64,000 nt of DNA from Periplaneta americana (Eukaryota; Arthropoda; Insecta; Blattodea; Blattidae): contig NW_027185566.1 in the NCBI RefSeq assembly GCF_040183065.1, positions 946,501 to 1,010,500 on the forward strand, given 5' to 3'. Below the pieces are notes generated by a model. It ran no database searches and was not told where the DNA came from. It was given only the letters and a program-made list of their open reading frames with translations. A program made the translations under genes and the position numbers. This document shows, one piece after another, positions 46,482 through 55,220 of this stretch (position 1 is the stretch's first letter; the number at the start of each line of letters is the position of its first letter).

Positions 46482-47909
46482 CTAATACTTAATTTTATAA
46501 ATTTGACCGTCTTTTGTATCTTTTACTTCTACTCCTTGAGAAAGGAGTAAATCTCTGATACGGTCCGATTCTTCAAAATTTTTATTTTTTCTCGCCTCTT
46601 TTCTAGCTTCTAGTAAATCTAGCTGTTCCGACGTTAAAGTTGGTACAGTTTTTTCATTAGGAACTAAAAAACCACAAATTTGATCCAATTTTTTAAAGGA
46701 AGATAGAATTTTTTCTGCTTCTTTTGAGTCTATCATGGATAAATTTTTGTTAAAATCTTTAACTGCAGAAAAAATAAAGCCCATAGCTTTAGGAATGTTC
46801 AAATCATCCAGAATAGATTCTTCAAATTTTTCTTCCATAACTTGAATAATCTTTTGTGTTTCACATGAAACATGATAAGAAATCTTCTGTTCTTGCTTTA
46901 TTTTTAGTTCTTCTATCAAACCCCAAATTCTAGATAAAGCCTCTTCTGCTTGATATAAAATACCATCATTAAAAACTAACTCTTGACGATAATGAGCTGT
47001 AAGTAAAGCATATCGTAAAATCTTGGTTGAAACCCCAGCCTCTAAAAGATTATTTAAATAAATCACATTGCCCAGAGATTTGGACATTTTATTATGTTCC
47101 AACTTGAGATGCCAAATATGAACAAAATAATGAGCAAAATCTCCGCCATAAGCCGCTATACTTTGTGCAATCTCGTTTTCATGATGAGGAAATTTATTGT
47201 CAATTCCGCCACAATGAATATCAAAACTTCTTCCTAAATATTCGTAACTCATGACAGAACACTCTAAATGCCAACCAGGTCGCCCGTTTCCCCAAGGGCT
47301 CTCCCAATAATTATTTCCATCTTCTGGCTTTGCCGCCTTCCATAAAACAAAATCTCCTGCGTGTTCTTTATCATACTCATCCAATAAAACTCTATCGGAA
47401 GCACCCGCAACCAATTCTTCTTTTTTTATTTTGGAAAGTTTTCCATAATCTTTAAATTTGCCAATAGAATAGTAAACAGACCCATCATCCGTTACATAAG
47501 CAAATCCCTTGTCTATGAGAATTTTAATACATTCTATCATTTGCGGAATAAAGTCCGTAGCTCTTGGATAATGATCCGCTTTTTTAAAACCAAGTTTTTC
47601 TATATCCTTCAAAAAGGCTTCCTCATATTCTTTCGTCAAAGATAAAAGCTCTCGCCCTTCCGCTATAGATTTTTTGATAGTTTTATCATCTACATCCGTA
47701 AAATTCATAATATGTAAGGTCGGATATCCCATATAGTTTAAAGTTTTAACCAAAATATCTTCCACCAGAAATGTTCTTAAGTTACCAATATGAACATAAT
47801 TATAAACTGTTGGTCCACAAGTATAAATCCCAACACACTTTGGGTCAATTGGAACAAATGCCTGTTTTTTCCCTTCTAAAACATTAAATAGTGTCAGTGT
47901 TTTACTCAT
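46482..47909 (-). CDS. cysS: Cysteine--tRNA ligase
   Basis: This 475-aa class I synthetase charges tRNA-Cys. ATP motifs are VHIGNLRTFL and KMSKSLGN; zinc ligands occur in YTCGPTVYN, WHLECSVM and FDIHCGGIDNKFPHHENE. Length is normal. It lies 3 nt after glpX and 7 nt before mtnN. A parS-like 16-mer is embedded in its coding sequence at 46857-46872 without breaking the frame. Confidence 0.97.
   Translation of the reverse strand: MSKTLTLFNVLEGKKQAFVPIDPKCVGIYTCGPTVYNYVHIGNLRTFLVEDILVKTLNYMGYPTLHIMNFTDVDDKTIKKSIAEGRELLSLTKEYEEAFLKDIEKLGFKKADHYPRATDFIPQMIECIKILIDKGFAYVTDDGSVYYSIGKFKDYGKLSKIKKEELVAGASDRVLLDEYDKEHAGDFVLWKAAKPEDGNNYWESPWGNGRPGWHLECSVMSYEYLGRSFDIHCGGIDNKFPHHENEIAQSIAAYGGDFAHYFVHIWHLKLEHNKMSKSLGNVIYLNNLLEAGVSTKILRYALLTAHYRQELVFNDGILYQAEEALSRIWGLIEELKIKQEQKISYHVSCETQKIIQVMEEKFEESILDDLNIPKAMGFIFSAVKDFNKNLSMIDSKEAEKILSSFKKLDQICGFLVPNEKTVPTLTSEQLDLLEARKEARKNKNFEESDRIRDLLLSQGVEVKDTKDGQIYKIKY
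46857..46872. other. parS-like site inside cysS
   Basis: TGTTTCACATGAAACA, identical to the site at 45383, lies within the cysS reading frame. ParB sites inside coding sequence are common in other bacteria. No terminator role is possible here, which strengthens the parS reading of all three copies. Confidence 0.7.
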
Positions 47910-47912
47910 AGC

Positions 47913-48851
47913 TTAAACCTTATAGATACTCTTAGTAAACTGTATTTTTGGTTCAGAATTAGAAATTTTTAAACTATGGACATAATATTCAGAGCCTATT
48001 TGAGTTACTCCTAGACCAATAAGACCATCCGTAACTGCAGATAGTGCAACCTGAATCTCCTCTTTTTTAACCAACTGATCTCTGGTAAAAATATGTGTTT
48101 TGGGGTCTACAATCCCCATAGATTGACATCGAGCTTCTTGTTCTGGATTTTCAGGCATCAAAATTCCTTGAAAATCTCCACCGAGTGCTTTCAGGGCTGC
48201 TGCAGCAATTACCCCCTCTGGGGCAGCACCTATACCATAAAGCATATCCACTCCCATATTATTGATTCCTGTAAGAATAGCAGGAAGAATATCTCCGTCA
48301 GAAAGGAGAAGAAGTTTACAACCTAGCGATAATACTTCTTGCATAAAAGATTTATGTCTTTCTCTATCCAGCATGGCAACCGTTACTTCTGTGGGATTTT
48401 TTTGTGTAGTTTTTAAATAAAGTTGTAGATTTTCTGTCAAGGACTTACGAATATCAATAAGTCCTTTAAAAGCAGAACCAACGGCAATTTTTTTCATATA
48501 CATATCCGGTGCATTCAAAAAACTCCCCGCAGAAGAAAGAGCAATTACCGTAATAGCATTGCATTGTCCTTTACTGGTTAGAGTTGTTCCATCTAAAGGG
48601 TCTACAGCAATATCCAGTGGAATTCCACCTTTACCCAGTTTTTCTCCGATATATAACATCGGAGCTTCATCCATTTCTCCCTCACCAATAATCACTTGAG
48701 CCGTAATATCCATATGGTTTAAATGACTTCTCATAGATTCTGTTGCCAGTTCATCCGCTTTATATTTATCCAGTCTACCTATCATAGGAGCAACAGCAAT
48801 CGCCGCTTTTTCTGAAACCTGTAAAAAATTCAAATCCTTTAATAATGACAT
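47913..48851 (-). CDS. glpX: Fructose-1,6-bisphosphatase, class II
   Basis: This 312-aa enzyme makes fructose 6-phosphate in gluconeogenesis. Motifs: DKYKADELATESMR, IGEGEMDEAPMLYIGE and VDPLDGTTL, which bind metal and phosphate, then GIGAAPEGVIAAAALKALGG. I place the start at the ATG at 48851 with GAGGA 8 nt upstream; a further ATG 9 nt upstream lacks room for a ribosome binding site. It leads the glpX-cysS-mtnN run. Confidence 0.95.
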   Translation of the reverse strand: MSLLKDLNFLQVSEKAAIAVAPMIGRLDKYKADELATESMRSHLNHMDITAQVIIGEGEMDEAPMLYIGEKLGKGGIPLDIAVDPLDGTTLTSKGQCNAITVIALSSAGSFLNAPDMYMKKIAVGSAFKGLIDIRKSLTENLQLYLKTTQKNPTEVTVAMLDRERHKSFMQEVLSLGCKLLLLSDGDILPAILTGINNMGVDMLYGIGAAPEGVIAAAALKALGGDFQGILMPENPEQEARCQSMGIVDPKTHIFTRDQLVKKEEIQVALSAVTDGLIGLGVTQIGSEYYVHSLKISNSEPKIQFTKSIYKV

Positions 48852-48952
48852 TTTACACATCCTCGATTTTATCGATTAAAAGATAATATATTTTTGCTTT
48901 TTAAGGAATAAATATACAGGCATATGAGACAGGCTTCTATAAGAAAATATTT

Positions 48953-48968
48953 TGTTTCACGTGAAACA
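48953..48968. other. parS: Canonical parS site
   Basis: TGTTTCACGTGAAACA is an exact match to the 16-bp ParB-binding palindrome known from many bacteria. It lies in the gap between the asparaginase gene and glpX, about 10 kb from the predicted origin. parA and parB are not in the window. Confidence 0.85.
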
Positions 48969-48991
48969 GAATGATTCCACATCTTATTGCA

Positions 48992-49017
48992 GACAGAAAG
49001 GGCGAACCCTCTCCGTC
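48992..49017 (-). terminator. UUCG-loop hairpin after asparaginase
   Basis: On the minus strand GACGGAGAGGG and CCCTTTCTGTC pair over 11 bp (two G-U pairs) around a stable TTCG tetraloop, 11 nt past the stop codon. No T run follows, so it may be a terminator or an mRNA-end stabiliser. Confidence 0.55.
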
Positions 49018-49028
49018 TAAAATAAATT

Positions 49029-50120
49029 TTAGTATTGATAATACATCGCTTGGATTTTTTTGACATCATGTGTTTTTAGTAATGCCAATTGTAACAATAC
49101 TCTCGCTTTTTGTGGGTTTAGATCATCTGCCACAACAAAGCCAGATTCATCATCATTCGCATCGCCATTTCTTGCTACAATTCCAGAACCCACTCGACTG
49201 CTTCTAACAACAACAATTCCCTTTTTAGAAAGTTCTGTTAGAGATTTTTTTAAGATAGTTCCTAATCCCCCATCACCTACACCAGCAACAACAACCCCCT
49301 GAACTTTCAGATTCTCTAAAGCATCCACATATTCTTTGGTCATTCCTGCATAGTTATATAAAATGGCTACTTTTGGCATCTTATTAGCATCCTGCGGAGC
49401 AGTTAATAAAGTTTCAGTCGTATTTTTTCTTAAAGAGGTTTTGTAATAATAAATATTCCCACTTTGAATATACCCAATAGGTCCGTTATTAGGAGCAGCA
49501 AAAGTGTCTACCTTAAAGGTGTTTGTTTTAGTCACATCTCTTGCTGTAAAAATAGTATCGTTCATAGCCACCAAAACACCTTTATTTTTAGATTGGGGGT
49601 TTCCTGCTATTTTTACCGCATTATAGAGATTAAGAGGACCATCTGCACTAATGGCCGTCGCTGGTCTCATAGACCCTACTACAACAACAGGTTTTTTGCT
49701 CTTCACAGTTAAATCCAAAAAATAAGCAGTTTCTTCTAAAGTATCTGTTCCATGTGTAATAACAATACCATCAACCTTAGAAGAAGAAAGAAGATCATTA
49801 ATTCTATGAGTGAGTTGAACCCATATTTTAGCATTCATGTCTTGGCTATCTATATTGGCAATTTGTTCTCCTGAAACATTTGCGATATTGGACAAACCAG
49901 GCACAGCATTGATTAGGTCCTCAATTTTAAAAACTCCTGCTTGGTAACCCACAGTGGCATTTTGGCTTTTTGCCGCTCCAGCAATGGTTCCTCCCGTAGC
50001 TAAAATAACAATATTAGGTGTTTTATTAGCTTGTGCTTGTGTACAGCTATTCCCTAATATTCCGAAAGTTAAAATAAGAATTAGATTAAAAATTCTTACA
50101 GAAAGACAATTTTTTATCAT
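49029..50120 (-). CDS. ansB: L-asparaginase (type II), predicted lipoprotein
   Basis: This 363-aa protein hydrolyses asparagine, and sometimes glutamine, outside the inner membrane. The N-terminal signal ends in a lipobox-like LGNSC (Cys about residue 25). Both catalytic motifs are intact: VILATGGTIAGAAKS with the nucleophilic Thr and VITHGTDTLEETAYFLDLT with the T-D-K relay. I chose the ATG at 50120 because GGAGG lies 5 nt upstream; the frame runs 39 nt further. Type II enzymes are usually periplasmic, with a cleaved Sec signal, so a lipid anchor would be unusual but needs only the one Cys. Confidence 0.92.
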   Translation of the reverse strand: MIKNCLSVRIFNLILILTFGILGNSCTQAQANKTPNIVILATGGTIAGAAKSQNATVGYQAGVFKIEDLINAVPGLSNIANVSGEQIANIDSQDMNAKIWVQLTHRINDLLSSSKVDGIVITHGTDTLEETAYFLDLTVKSKKPVVVVGSMRPATAISADGPLNLYNAVKIAGNPQSKNKGVLVAMNDTIFTARDVTKTNTFKVDTFAAPNNGPIGYIQSGNIYYYKTSLRKNTTETLLTAPQDANKMPKVAILYNYAGMTKEYVDALENLKVQGVVVAGVGDGGLGTILKKSLTELSKKGIVVVRSSRVGSGIVARNGDANDDESGFVVADDLNPQKARVLLQLALLKTHDVKKIQAMYYQY

Positions 50121-50298
50121 CCCATCCTCCACAACATTATATTTTTTATAAGATAACACAATTTTAAATTTTGATTAAATATTTTCGCCCATAATGAAAG
50201 TATTATAGAAAAATTTCGCAAATAATCATTCTTTGATGCCCTATTTATTGCATAAGTACAACAGAAAATATAAATTTCCCTTCTATATATTATCACTT

Positions 50299-51639
50299 TT
50301 ATAGACCCAGTTCTTTTGCTGGGTCATATGTTTTTTTAGTGAAGAAATGATCCAGAGTTTCTATATACTGTTTTTTGTTTAAGAGAGGAACAAAATTTTC
50401 TTTCACAGACTTTGCTTCTTTTGCATTATCATAAAGCAAATCGATAACCGTTCCTATAATCCCTTTAATTGGGAGTAAAATGGCATTATCAATATCTATA
50501 ATAGCAAATTCTTTGGCATGTAGTTCTCCAGTCACTCCTCCAACTAAAGGGTGTAGTGTTGGAATCAGATGGGAAACATCGCCAATATCCAAAGAAAAAG
50601 CGTAGTGTTCATGAGATGCTATATCTTCTGGACTCAAAAAAGAACGCATATTGTTTTCAAAAATTTTTTCCAATTCGGAAGAACCTTTAAAAGGTAAATA
50701 TCCTGGTGTATCTTGAATTTCAACTTGAGCCCCTACGGCTAAAGCACCAGAAATCAACGCTCTGTTGATTGTTTTATTGGTTTTTACAATGGTATCCAAA
50801 GAAACTCCACGAATATAAGACTCTAAAGCAGTATGATCAGGAACTGTATTAACACCCAGCCCACCTTGAGTTACAATAGGATGAAATCGGATATGATCTT
50901 CATCACGAAAAGTTTCTCTGTTAGAATGTACAGCTTGTAAACCTAAAGTTATAGCATTTAATGCATTCACTCCCAAATAAGGGCTTCCACCAGCATGAGC
51001 TGCCCTACCGATATAGTTCACTTGTTTTCCTATGAATCCATTGGTTGTAATGCTGGGTTGCACTTTTTTTCCATTTAAGTGGTGGGAATGCATCATTAAA
51101 ACCATATCTATATCATCAAAAGCCCCACGATAAATTAGCTCTTGTTTGCCCCCATAATAAGTAATATTCCCTTTTTCTCGTAGCTGAGTTCGGTAATCAA
51201 GCTCAATATATTCTTCAGCAGGAAGAGCAAAAAAATCGATTTGCCCATCCAAATGCTCATAAATTCCAGATTTTACCAATGCCATAGCTACTCCAAGCAT
51301 AACTGTACTCTGTATACTATGCCCACAGGAATGTGAAGCACCTGTCTCAGGGTCTGCAAATGGATGTTCTTTACAAGTAACAGCGTCCATTTCTCCCATT
51401 ACAGCTACTTTTGGTCCATTTTTTTTGTCATTTAAAAAAGCTCTACAACCCGTAATAGCAATAGGACTCTCTACACGAAGTCCCAAGCTGGTCAACTCTT
51501 TTTTTATGAGATCTGTGGCAAATACTTCTTTATATCCATATTCTGGATTTTTTTTTATTTGCTCTTGAATTTCAATCAACTTATCACGGTTTTCTTCCAA
51601 CGCTCGAAAAGCTTTTTCTTTTAATTCTTCTTTTTTCAT
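50299..51639 (-). CDS. M20 family amidohydrolase (AbgB-like)
   Basis: This 446-aa protein resembles the M20D group that hydrolyses amide-linked amino acids (aminobenzoyl-glutamate hydrolase, aminoacylases). Metal-site pieces are visible: GEMDAV, SHSCGHSIQSTVMLG, PAEEYIE and MHSHHLNGK; the dimerisation domain contains GRAAHAGGSPYLGVNALNA. It seems cytosolic. The ATG at 51639 has AGGAG 7 nt upstream and overlaps the stop of the preceding membrane gene (TAATG), implying coupled translation. The substrate is unknown; the neighbouring transporter-like pair suggests it cleaves an imported conjugate. Confidence 0.85.
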   Translation of the reverse strand: MKKEELKEKAFRALEENRDKLIEIQEQIKKNPEYGYKEVFATDLIKKELTSLGLRVESPIAITGCRAFLNDKKNGPKVAVMGEMDAVTCKEHPFADPETGASHSCGHSIQSTVMLGVAMALVKSGIYEHLDGQIDFFALPAEEYIELDYRTQLREKGNITYYGGKQELIYRGAFDDIDMVLMMHSHHLNGKKVQPSITTNGFIGKQVNYIGRAAHAGGSPYLGVNALNAITLGLQAVHSNRETFRDEDHIRFHPIVTQGGLGVNTVPDHTALESYIRGVSLDTIVKTNKTINRALISGALAVGAQVEIQDTPGYLPFKGSSELEKIFENNMRSFLSPEDIASHEHYAFSLDIGDVSHLIPTLHPLVGGVTGELHAKEFAIIDIDNAILLPIKGIIGTVIDLLYDNAKEAKSVKENFVPLLNKKQYIETLDHFFTKKTYDPAKELGL

Positions 51640-52097
51640 TAGATAACTCCTTGTATTTTGAGAACAATTTGTGCAATTACTGCTGATAGAAAATAAGTAC
51701 TCACAAAAACCACTATAGAAACAACAAACATTTTCCAACCTAAGTTTTTAAGCTTGAGTAGACTATTCCCCATAGAAAACCCTGCAACGGCTAAAATAGG
51801 GGTCGTAGTAGCTAAAAAAACAACACTGTCTGTATACTTGAGTACTATACCAGAAAGAGGGTTAATAGGAATGGCAAAAATTAATCCTAACAAAAGAGCC
51901 ATAGCAAAAGAAGGAAACTTAGTTTTAGGAAACCAAGTTCGATAAATAACGATAAGCATAACTCCTATAAACATCACAATCATTCCTGGTATGGCGTTAA
52001 TAGGGCTAATTCCAGAACCCACCCATTGCCCCAACAATATAGCTATCAATGTAGCAATAGTAATGATAGTATTTTCAATAAAATCTTTTTTTCCCAT
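51639..52097 (-). CDS. Small membrane protein paired with DUF3100-like protein
   Basis: This 152-aa protein has about five hydrophobic helices (near 10-30, 35-55, 62-80, 90-112 and 118-148) and few charges. No domain is recognised with certainty. It lies 8 nt after the DUF3100-like gene and its stop overlaps the start of the M20 gene. A large plus small pair of membrane proteins is typical of two-part carriers (for example LrgA/LrgB or MadL/MadM), so I infer a two-subunit transporter, not proven. Confidence 0.72.
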   Translation of the reverse strand: MGKKDFIENTIITIATLIAILLGQWVGSGISPINAIPGMIVMFIGVMLIVIYRTWFPKTKFPSFAMALLLGLIFAIPINPLSGIVLKYTDSVVFLATTTPILAVAGFSMGNSLLKLKNLGWKMFVVSIVVFVSTYFLSAVIAQIVLKIQGVI

Positions 52098-52105
52098 ATT
52101 TTCTC

Positions 52106-52912
52106 CTAGTGCTGTCCCTTACTATGGGCATATTTTTTCTTATAAAAATACTGTGCTATAGGAAGGGTGATAAAATTAACGATATAAGCTTCTGTTAAAG
52201 TACTCAAAAGATTAGCAGTAACCCCAAACGCCAATACTTGCTCTTTCATAGCAGGATCGTTCATCTGAGCTGTTAAAGATGCAACTCCTGCGGTCATCAT
52301 ACTTGCACTCCCAACACCAGAACCCATAGCCAAAGCATAAGGATGGAGATGTGTGAACACTGCTAAAGAACCAATAATACTAAAAATAATAGTTCCAAAA
52401 ACTGTTCCAATAATATATATGCTAATACTTCCAAAAACCTCTTCTGAATCTCCTCCAAACTTTTCATTCATAATTCCTAAAGTCGGCTCTCTCCCAATAG
52501 AAACACAAGAACCAAGTAACTCTCTTTTCATATTAAAAAATAAAGCCAAAGGAAAGGCAAATAGAATAGGAGCAAAATGTCCTAGTTGGGCTAAAATAAA
52601 AGCAGGTCCCGCTTTTAAAATAACATCAATTTTAGCTCCTACCATAAATCCCAGTTTTAAACCAAGAGGCAACATAACAATTCCTAATACTTTGGAAGCA
52701 TAAGAAATCAGTTCATCATTAATATGCCTTTTAAAAAATCCTACCGAATTTCTCATAAACGGTGAAGAAAAGAAAATTCCTAAAACTACAGCATAAAGTA
52801 AAGGAAGTAAAACAACACTCCCAAATCCCAAAGGAATTTTAATAAGACCAAGCCATTCTGAAAACAGCGTAACAATAAGGACAAAAAGAAACAAATATTG
52901 TTTGTAATACAC
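52106..52912 (-). CDS. DUF3100-like membrane protein
   Basis: This 268-aa protein has seven to eight hydrophobic helices and a glycine-rich segment ALAMGSGVGSASMMTAGVASL that I associate with DUF3100 proteins; from memory, not a search. The repeated Gly/Ser loop between helices could be a substrate or ion site. A GTG start is used with GGGGGA close upstream. It leads an operon with the small membrane protein and the M20 amidohydrolase. The likely role is uptake of an amide-type compound that the M20 enzyme cleaves. Confidence 0.7.
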   Translation of the reverse strand: MYYKQYLFLFVLIVTLFSEWLGLIKIPLGFGSVVLLPLLYAVVLGIFFSSPFMRNSVGFFKRHINDELISYASKVLGIVMLPLGLKLGFMVGAKIDVILKAGPAFILAQLGHFAPILFAFPLALFFNMKRELLGSCVSIGREPTLGIMNEKFGGDSEEVFGSISIYIIGTVFGTIIFSIIGSLAVFTHLHPYALAMGSGVGSASMMTAGVASLTAQMNDPAMKEQVLAFGVTANLLSTLTEAYIVNFITLPIAQYFYKKKYAHSKGQH

Positions 52913-53233
52913 AAATCCCCCACAGATTATAAGATTAATAATAAAGAAAATTTGCTCATCCTTGCAAACATCTTCAACATGATCAGGATTTTATTTCTCC
53001 AAAAACCACATACTCTATTTAATAAAATAATTAGGAAAAAATGAAATTTTTTCCTAGTTTTCTGTAAAATTATGAAAATTGCTTTTAATAAAAATAGTTC
53101 TATATTTTTGGGTAGATTATCTTAAGAACATCGTGGATTTAGATCTGTATCAGATTCACTTTAGTATTTTTGGCACAACTAAATAAATAAATAATTCAAA
53201 GCTACTTGAGTAATAATTTTATAAAACAAAAAG
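52913..53233. other. A+T-rich gap between prmC and the DUF3100-like operon
   Basis: This 321-bp gap holds the hairpin at 53032-53056 and otherwise A+T-rich sequence. It must contain the promoter of the downstream operon on the minus strand, but no convincing -35/-10 pair stands out. I see no open frame, tRNA or riboswitch. Confidence 0.55.
53032..53056. terminator. A+T-rich hairpin after prmC
   Basis: TAGGAAAAAA and TTTTTTCCTA form a perfect 10-bp stem with a 5-nt loop in the gap after prmC. On the minus strand it is followed by ATTATTTTATT. It may end the dnaA-prmC transcript; its distance from the prmC stop (about 180 nt) lowers confidence. Confidence 0.4.
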
Positions 53234-54058
53234 CTAGACCCAAATAACAATAGCTCTCTCCATACCTGCAAGATCTGTTAAAATTTTAAAATGCAGTTTA
53301 TACTCCGTAATAACCGATAGTACCCCTTCTTTTCTTAAAGGAGAAATTTCAAAAATAAAAAAACCTCCTGGATTTATCAAATCTAGACCCTGTTTTAAAA
53401 TTTTTTTGTAAAAAAACAGTCCTTTTTCTGGAGCCATTAAAGCATTTTGAGGTTCATAGTTCAATTCTTGATCCGAGTATAAAAGTTCTTCTTCTGTCAG
53501 ATAAGGAGGGTTAGAAACAATAATATCCCACTTACTATTTATGTCCGTGAGCAAATCTTTATGTTCCAAAATAATATTATTACAGGAGCCAAAAAGTCTC
53601 TCCTCATTCTTACGAGTGCATTCTAAAGCATCTTTGTTGATGTCTGTTGCTAAAATAGTAAAATCTTCTCTCTTTTTTTTTAAGGTAAGAGAAATAATAC
53701 CAGATCCTACTCCTATCTCCAAAATACGAGCATCCCGCTTTGCATACTGTAAAATATACTCCACCAATACGGCTGTATCCTCCCTAGGAATAAGGACATT
53801 AGGACAAGTTATAAATGAATACCCCATAAATTCCACACTACCCAATAAATATTGTAAAGGATAATGTTCTTTTCGTCTTTCTACTAGATGTACAAGCTTT
53901 TCTTGTTCAGTATGTGTTAAAAAAAGATCCAATTGATGAATAATTTCGGATTTTGATTTACGAAGGATAAATTCTAAAATCCAATCCGTTTCCTTTTCTT
54001 TATTAGAAATCGTTTTCAAACTATCAAGAGTATAATAAATAGCCTCTCTGTATGTCAC
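53234..54058 (-). CDS. prmC: Peptide chain release factor N5-glutamine methyltransferase
   Basis: This 274-aa enzyme methylates the GGQ glutamine of release factors RF1 and RF2. It shows LEIGVGSGIISLTL (SAM site) and the hallmark IIVSNPPYLTEEEL, where NPPY binds the glutamine. The N-terminal helical domain has PLQYLLGSVEFMGYSF, another family signature. A GTG start overlaps the end of ispH closely (2 nt between). It is the last gene of the dnaA-to-prmC run. Confidence 0.95.
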   Translation of the reverse strand: MTYREAIYYTLDSLKTISNKEKETDWILEFILRKSKSEIIHQLDLFLTHTEQEKLVHLVERRKEHYPLQYLLGSVEFMGYSFITCPNVLIPREDTAVLVEYILQYAKRDARILEIGVGSGIISLTLKKKREDFTILATDINKDALECTRKNEERLFGSCNNIILEHKDLLTDINSKWDIIVSNPPYLTEEELLYSDQELNYEPQNALMAPEKGLFFYKKILKQGLDLINPGGFFIFEISPLRKEGVLSVITEYKLHFKILTDLAGMERAIVIWV

Positions 54059-54060
54059 AA

Positions 54061-54936
54061 TTACACTTTCTGAACAGAAATATTCATATTTTTTAATTTT
54101 TCTACGAGTTCTTGAATTAAAAAATCTGGAGTAGATGTTCCAGAAGCAATACCTACAGATCTTACTAGACTAAAATCTATACTTTCTATATCTTTTGGAA
54201 GCTCTATATGATAAACCTTTCCCGTGAGAGATTCCTGTTTTGCCTTTTCAAAAAGCTTAATAGTATTAGAGCTATGAACCCCTCCTATGACAATAATCAT
54301 ATCATTTTCTTTAGCAAAAGATGTCATTTCATCTTGTCTGTTAGTAGGTGCATAACATAAGGTATTTTCAATAACAATATCTTCTTTTTTTTCTTTTACA
54401 AGAGAAATTAAATCTAAAAAAACATCCTGACTAAAAGTACTTTGCGTAATAAATACCATTTTTGGATATTTATCAAAATGAATATTCTCCAAATCCTCAG
54501 CATTTTTTACCACTGCAGAATTTTTTACATACCCTACAATTCCAATAGTTTCAGCATGTTTTGGATCTCCAGCAATTAACACAAAATAACCTTCATGAGA
54601 ATATTTTTCTGCCTTACTTTGTATAGATTTTACCAATGGACATGTCAAATCGTAAACCTTTTGAGCAGTAGAATAAAGTTCTTTTTCTTCTTGTGGAGAA
54701 ATACCATGAGTTCTAATAATAACTACCTTGTCTTTTGCCTCTTTTACAGAATAAATGGAAAAAATTTCTTGTCTTGAAAGAAGTTCTTTATAAAAAGAAT
54801 TATGGATTAATTCTCCTAGAATATAAATAGCCCCTTGTTCTTTAGCTCTGATATCTTGAATCATAGAATCAGCACGACCGACCCCACCACAAAACCCTAC
54901 TTCACCCAAAGAAATAGAAAAAATATTTTTGCTCAC
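54061..54936 (-). CDS. ispH: 4-hydroxy-3-methylbut-2-enyl diphosphate reductase
   Basis: This 291-aa iron-sulphur enzyme performs the last MEP step, giving IPP and DMAPP. The three cluster cysteines are visible: Cys16 in VGFCGGVGRA, the one in DLTCPLVK and the one in ENTLCYAPTNRQDE. Catalytic THGISPQEE and HAETIGIVGY are present. Length is normal. A GTG start is used. It lies 5 nt after the zinc-ribbon gene and 2 nt before prmC; dxs is far away at 40 kb. Confidence 0.97.
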   Translation of the reverse strand: MSKNIFSISLGEVGFCGGVGRADSMIQDIRAKEQGAIYILGELIHNSFYKELLSRQEIFSIYSVKEAKDKVVIIRTHGISPQEEKELYSTAQKVYDLTCPLVKSIQSKAEKYSHEGYFVLIAGDPKHAETIGIVGYVKNSAVVKNAEDLENIHFDKYPKMVFITQSTFSQDVFLDLISLVKEKKEDIVIENTLCYAPTNRQDEMTSFAKENDMIIVIGGVHSSNTIKLFEKAKQESLTGKVYHIELPKDIESIDFSLVRSVGIASGTSTPDFLIQELVEKLKNMNISVQKV

Positions 54937-54941
54937 AACAA

Positions 54942-55163
54942 TCAGCTCAATTTTTTGAAGTAGTTTTTTTTGTGTTGTTTTAAAAAAAATACCGTTTTTT
55001 TTCTATCTTGTTGAGATATTTCAACATTTCCACAACGCTTACAAATATAAAGCGGATAATTCTTTATTACAATATCTCCTTCTTTAAAGTAAAGAGAAAA
55101 ATTAGTTTTTGTTTTTTGAAGTTCTGTAGAACAGACATGACAAGTTAAGTTTTTGCTTTCCAT
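54942..55163 (-). CDS. Small zinc-ribbon protein (YgiT/MqsA-N like)
   Basis: This 73-aa protein carries two Cys-x-x-Cys pairs, CHVC near residue 9 and CKRC near 41, around a beta-rich linker. This is the YgiT-type zinc finger found at the N terminus of the MqsA antitoxin. There is no helix-turn-helix domain after it and no MqsR-like toxin beside it, so a toxin-antitoxin role is not supported. GAGGGTG supports the ATG. It sits between pbp1A and ispH. Confidence 0.78.
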   Translation of the reverse strand: MESKNLTCHVCSTELQKTKTNFSLYFKEGDIVIKNYPLYICKRCGNVEISQQDRKKTVFFLKQHKKNYFKKLS

Positions 55164-55220
55164 AAAACACCCTCATCCTAAAATTTACTAAAGATCTTTT
55201 TAAAGACAAGAAAAATATTT

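Noticed and set aside
48869-49069. A 66-codon minus-strand frame between glpX and the asparaginase gene
   Set aside because: It runs through the parS site and the UUCG hairpin, overlaps the asparaginase end, and has no ribosome binding site.
53160-53185. TTGGCACAAC, a possible sigma-54 promoter core
   Set aside because: The -12 TTGC element at correct spacing is absent and no downstream gene on the plus strand fits.
54942-55163. Possible antitoxin of an MqsRA-type system, because of the YgiT zinc ribbon
   Set aside because: There is no helix-turn-helix domain and no toxin gene beside it; the neighbours are pbp1A and ispH.
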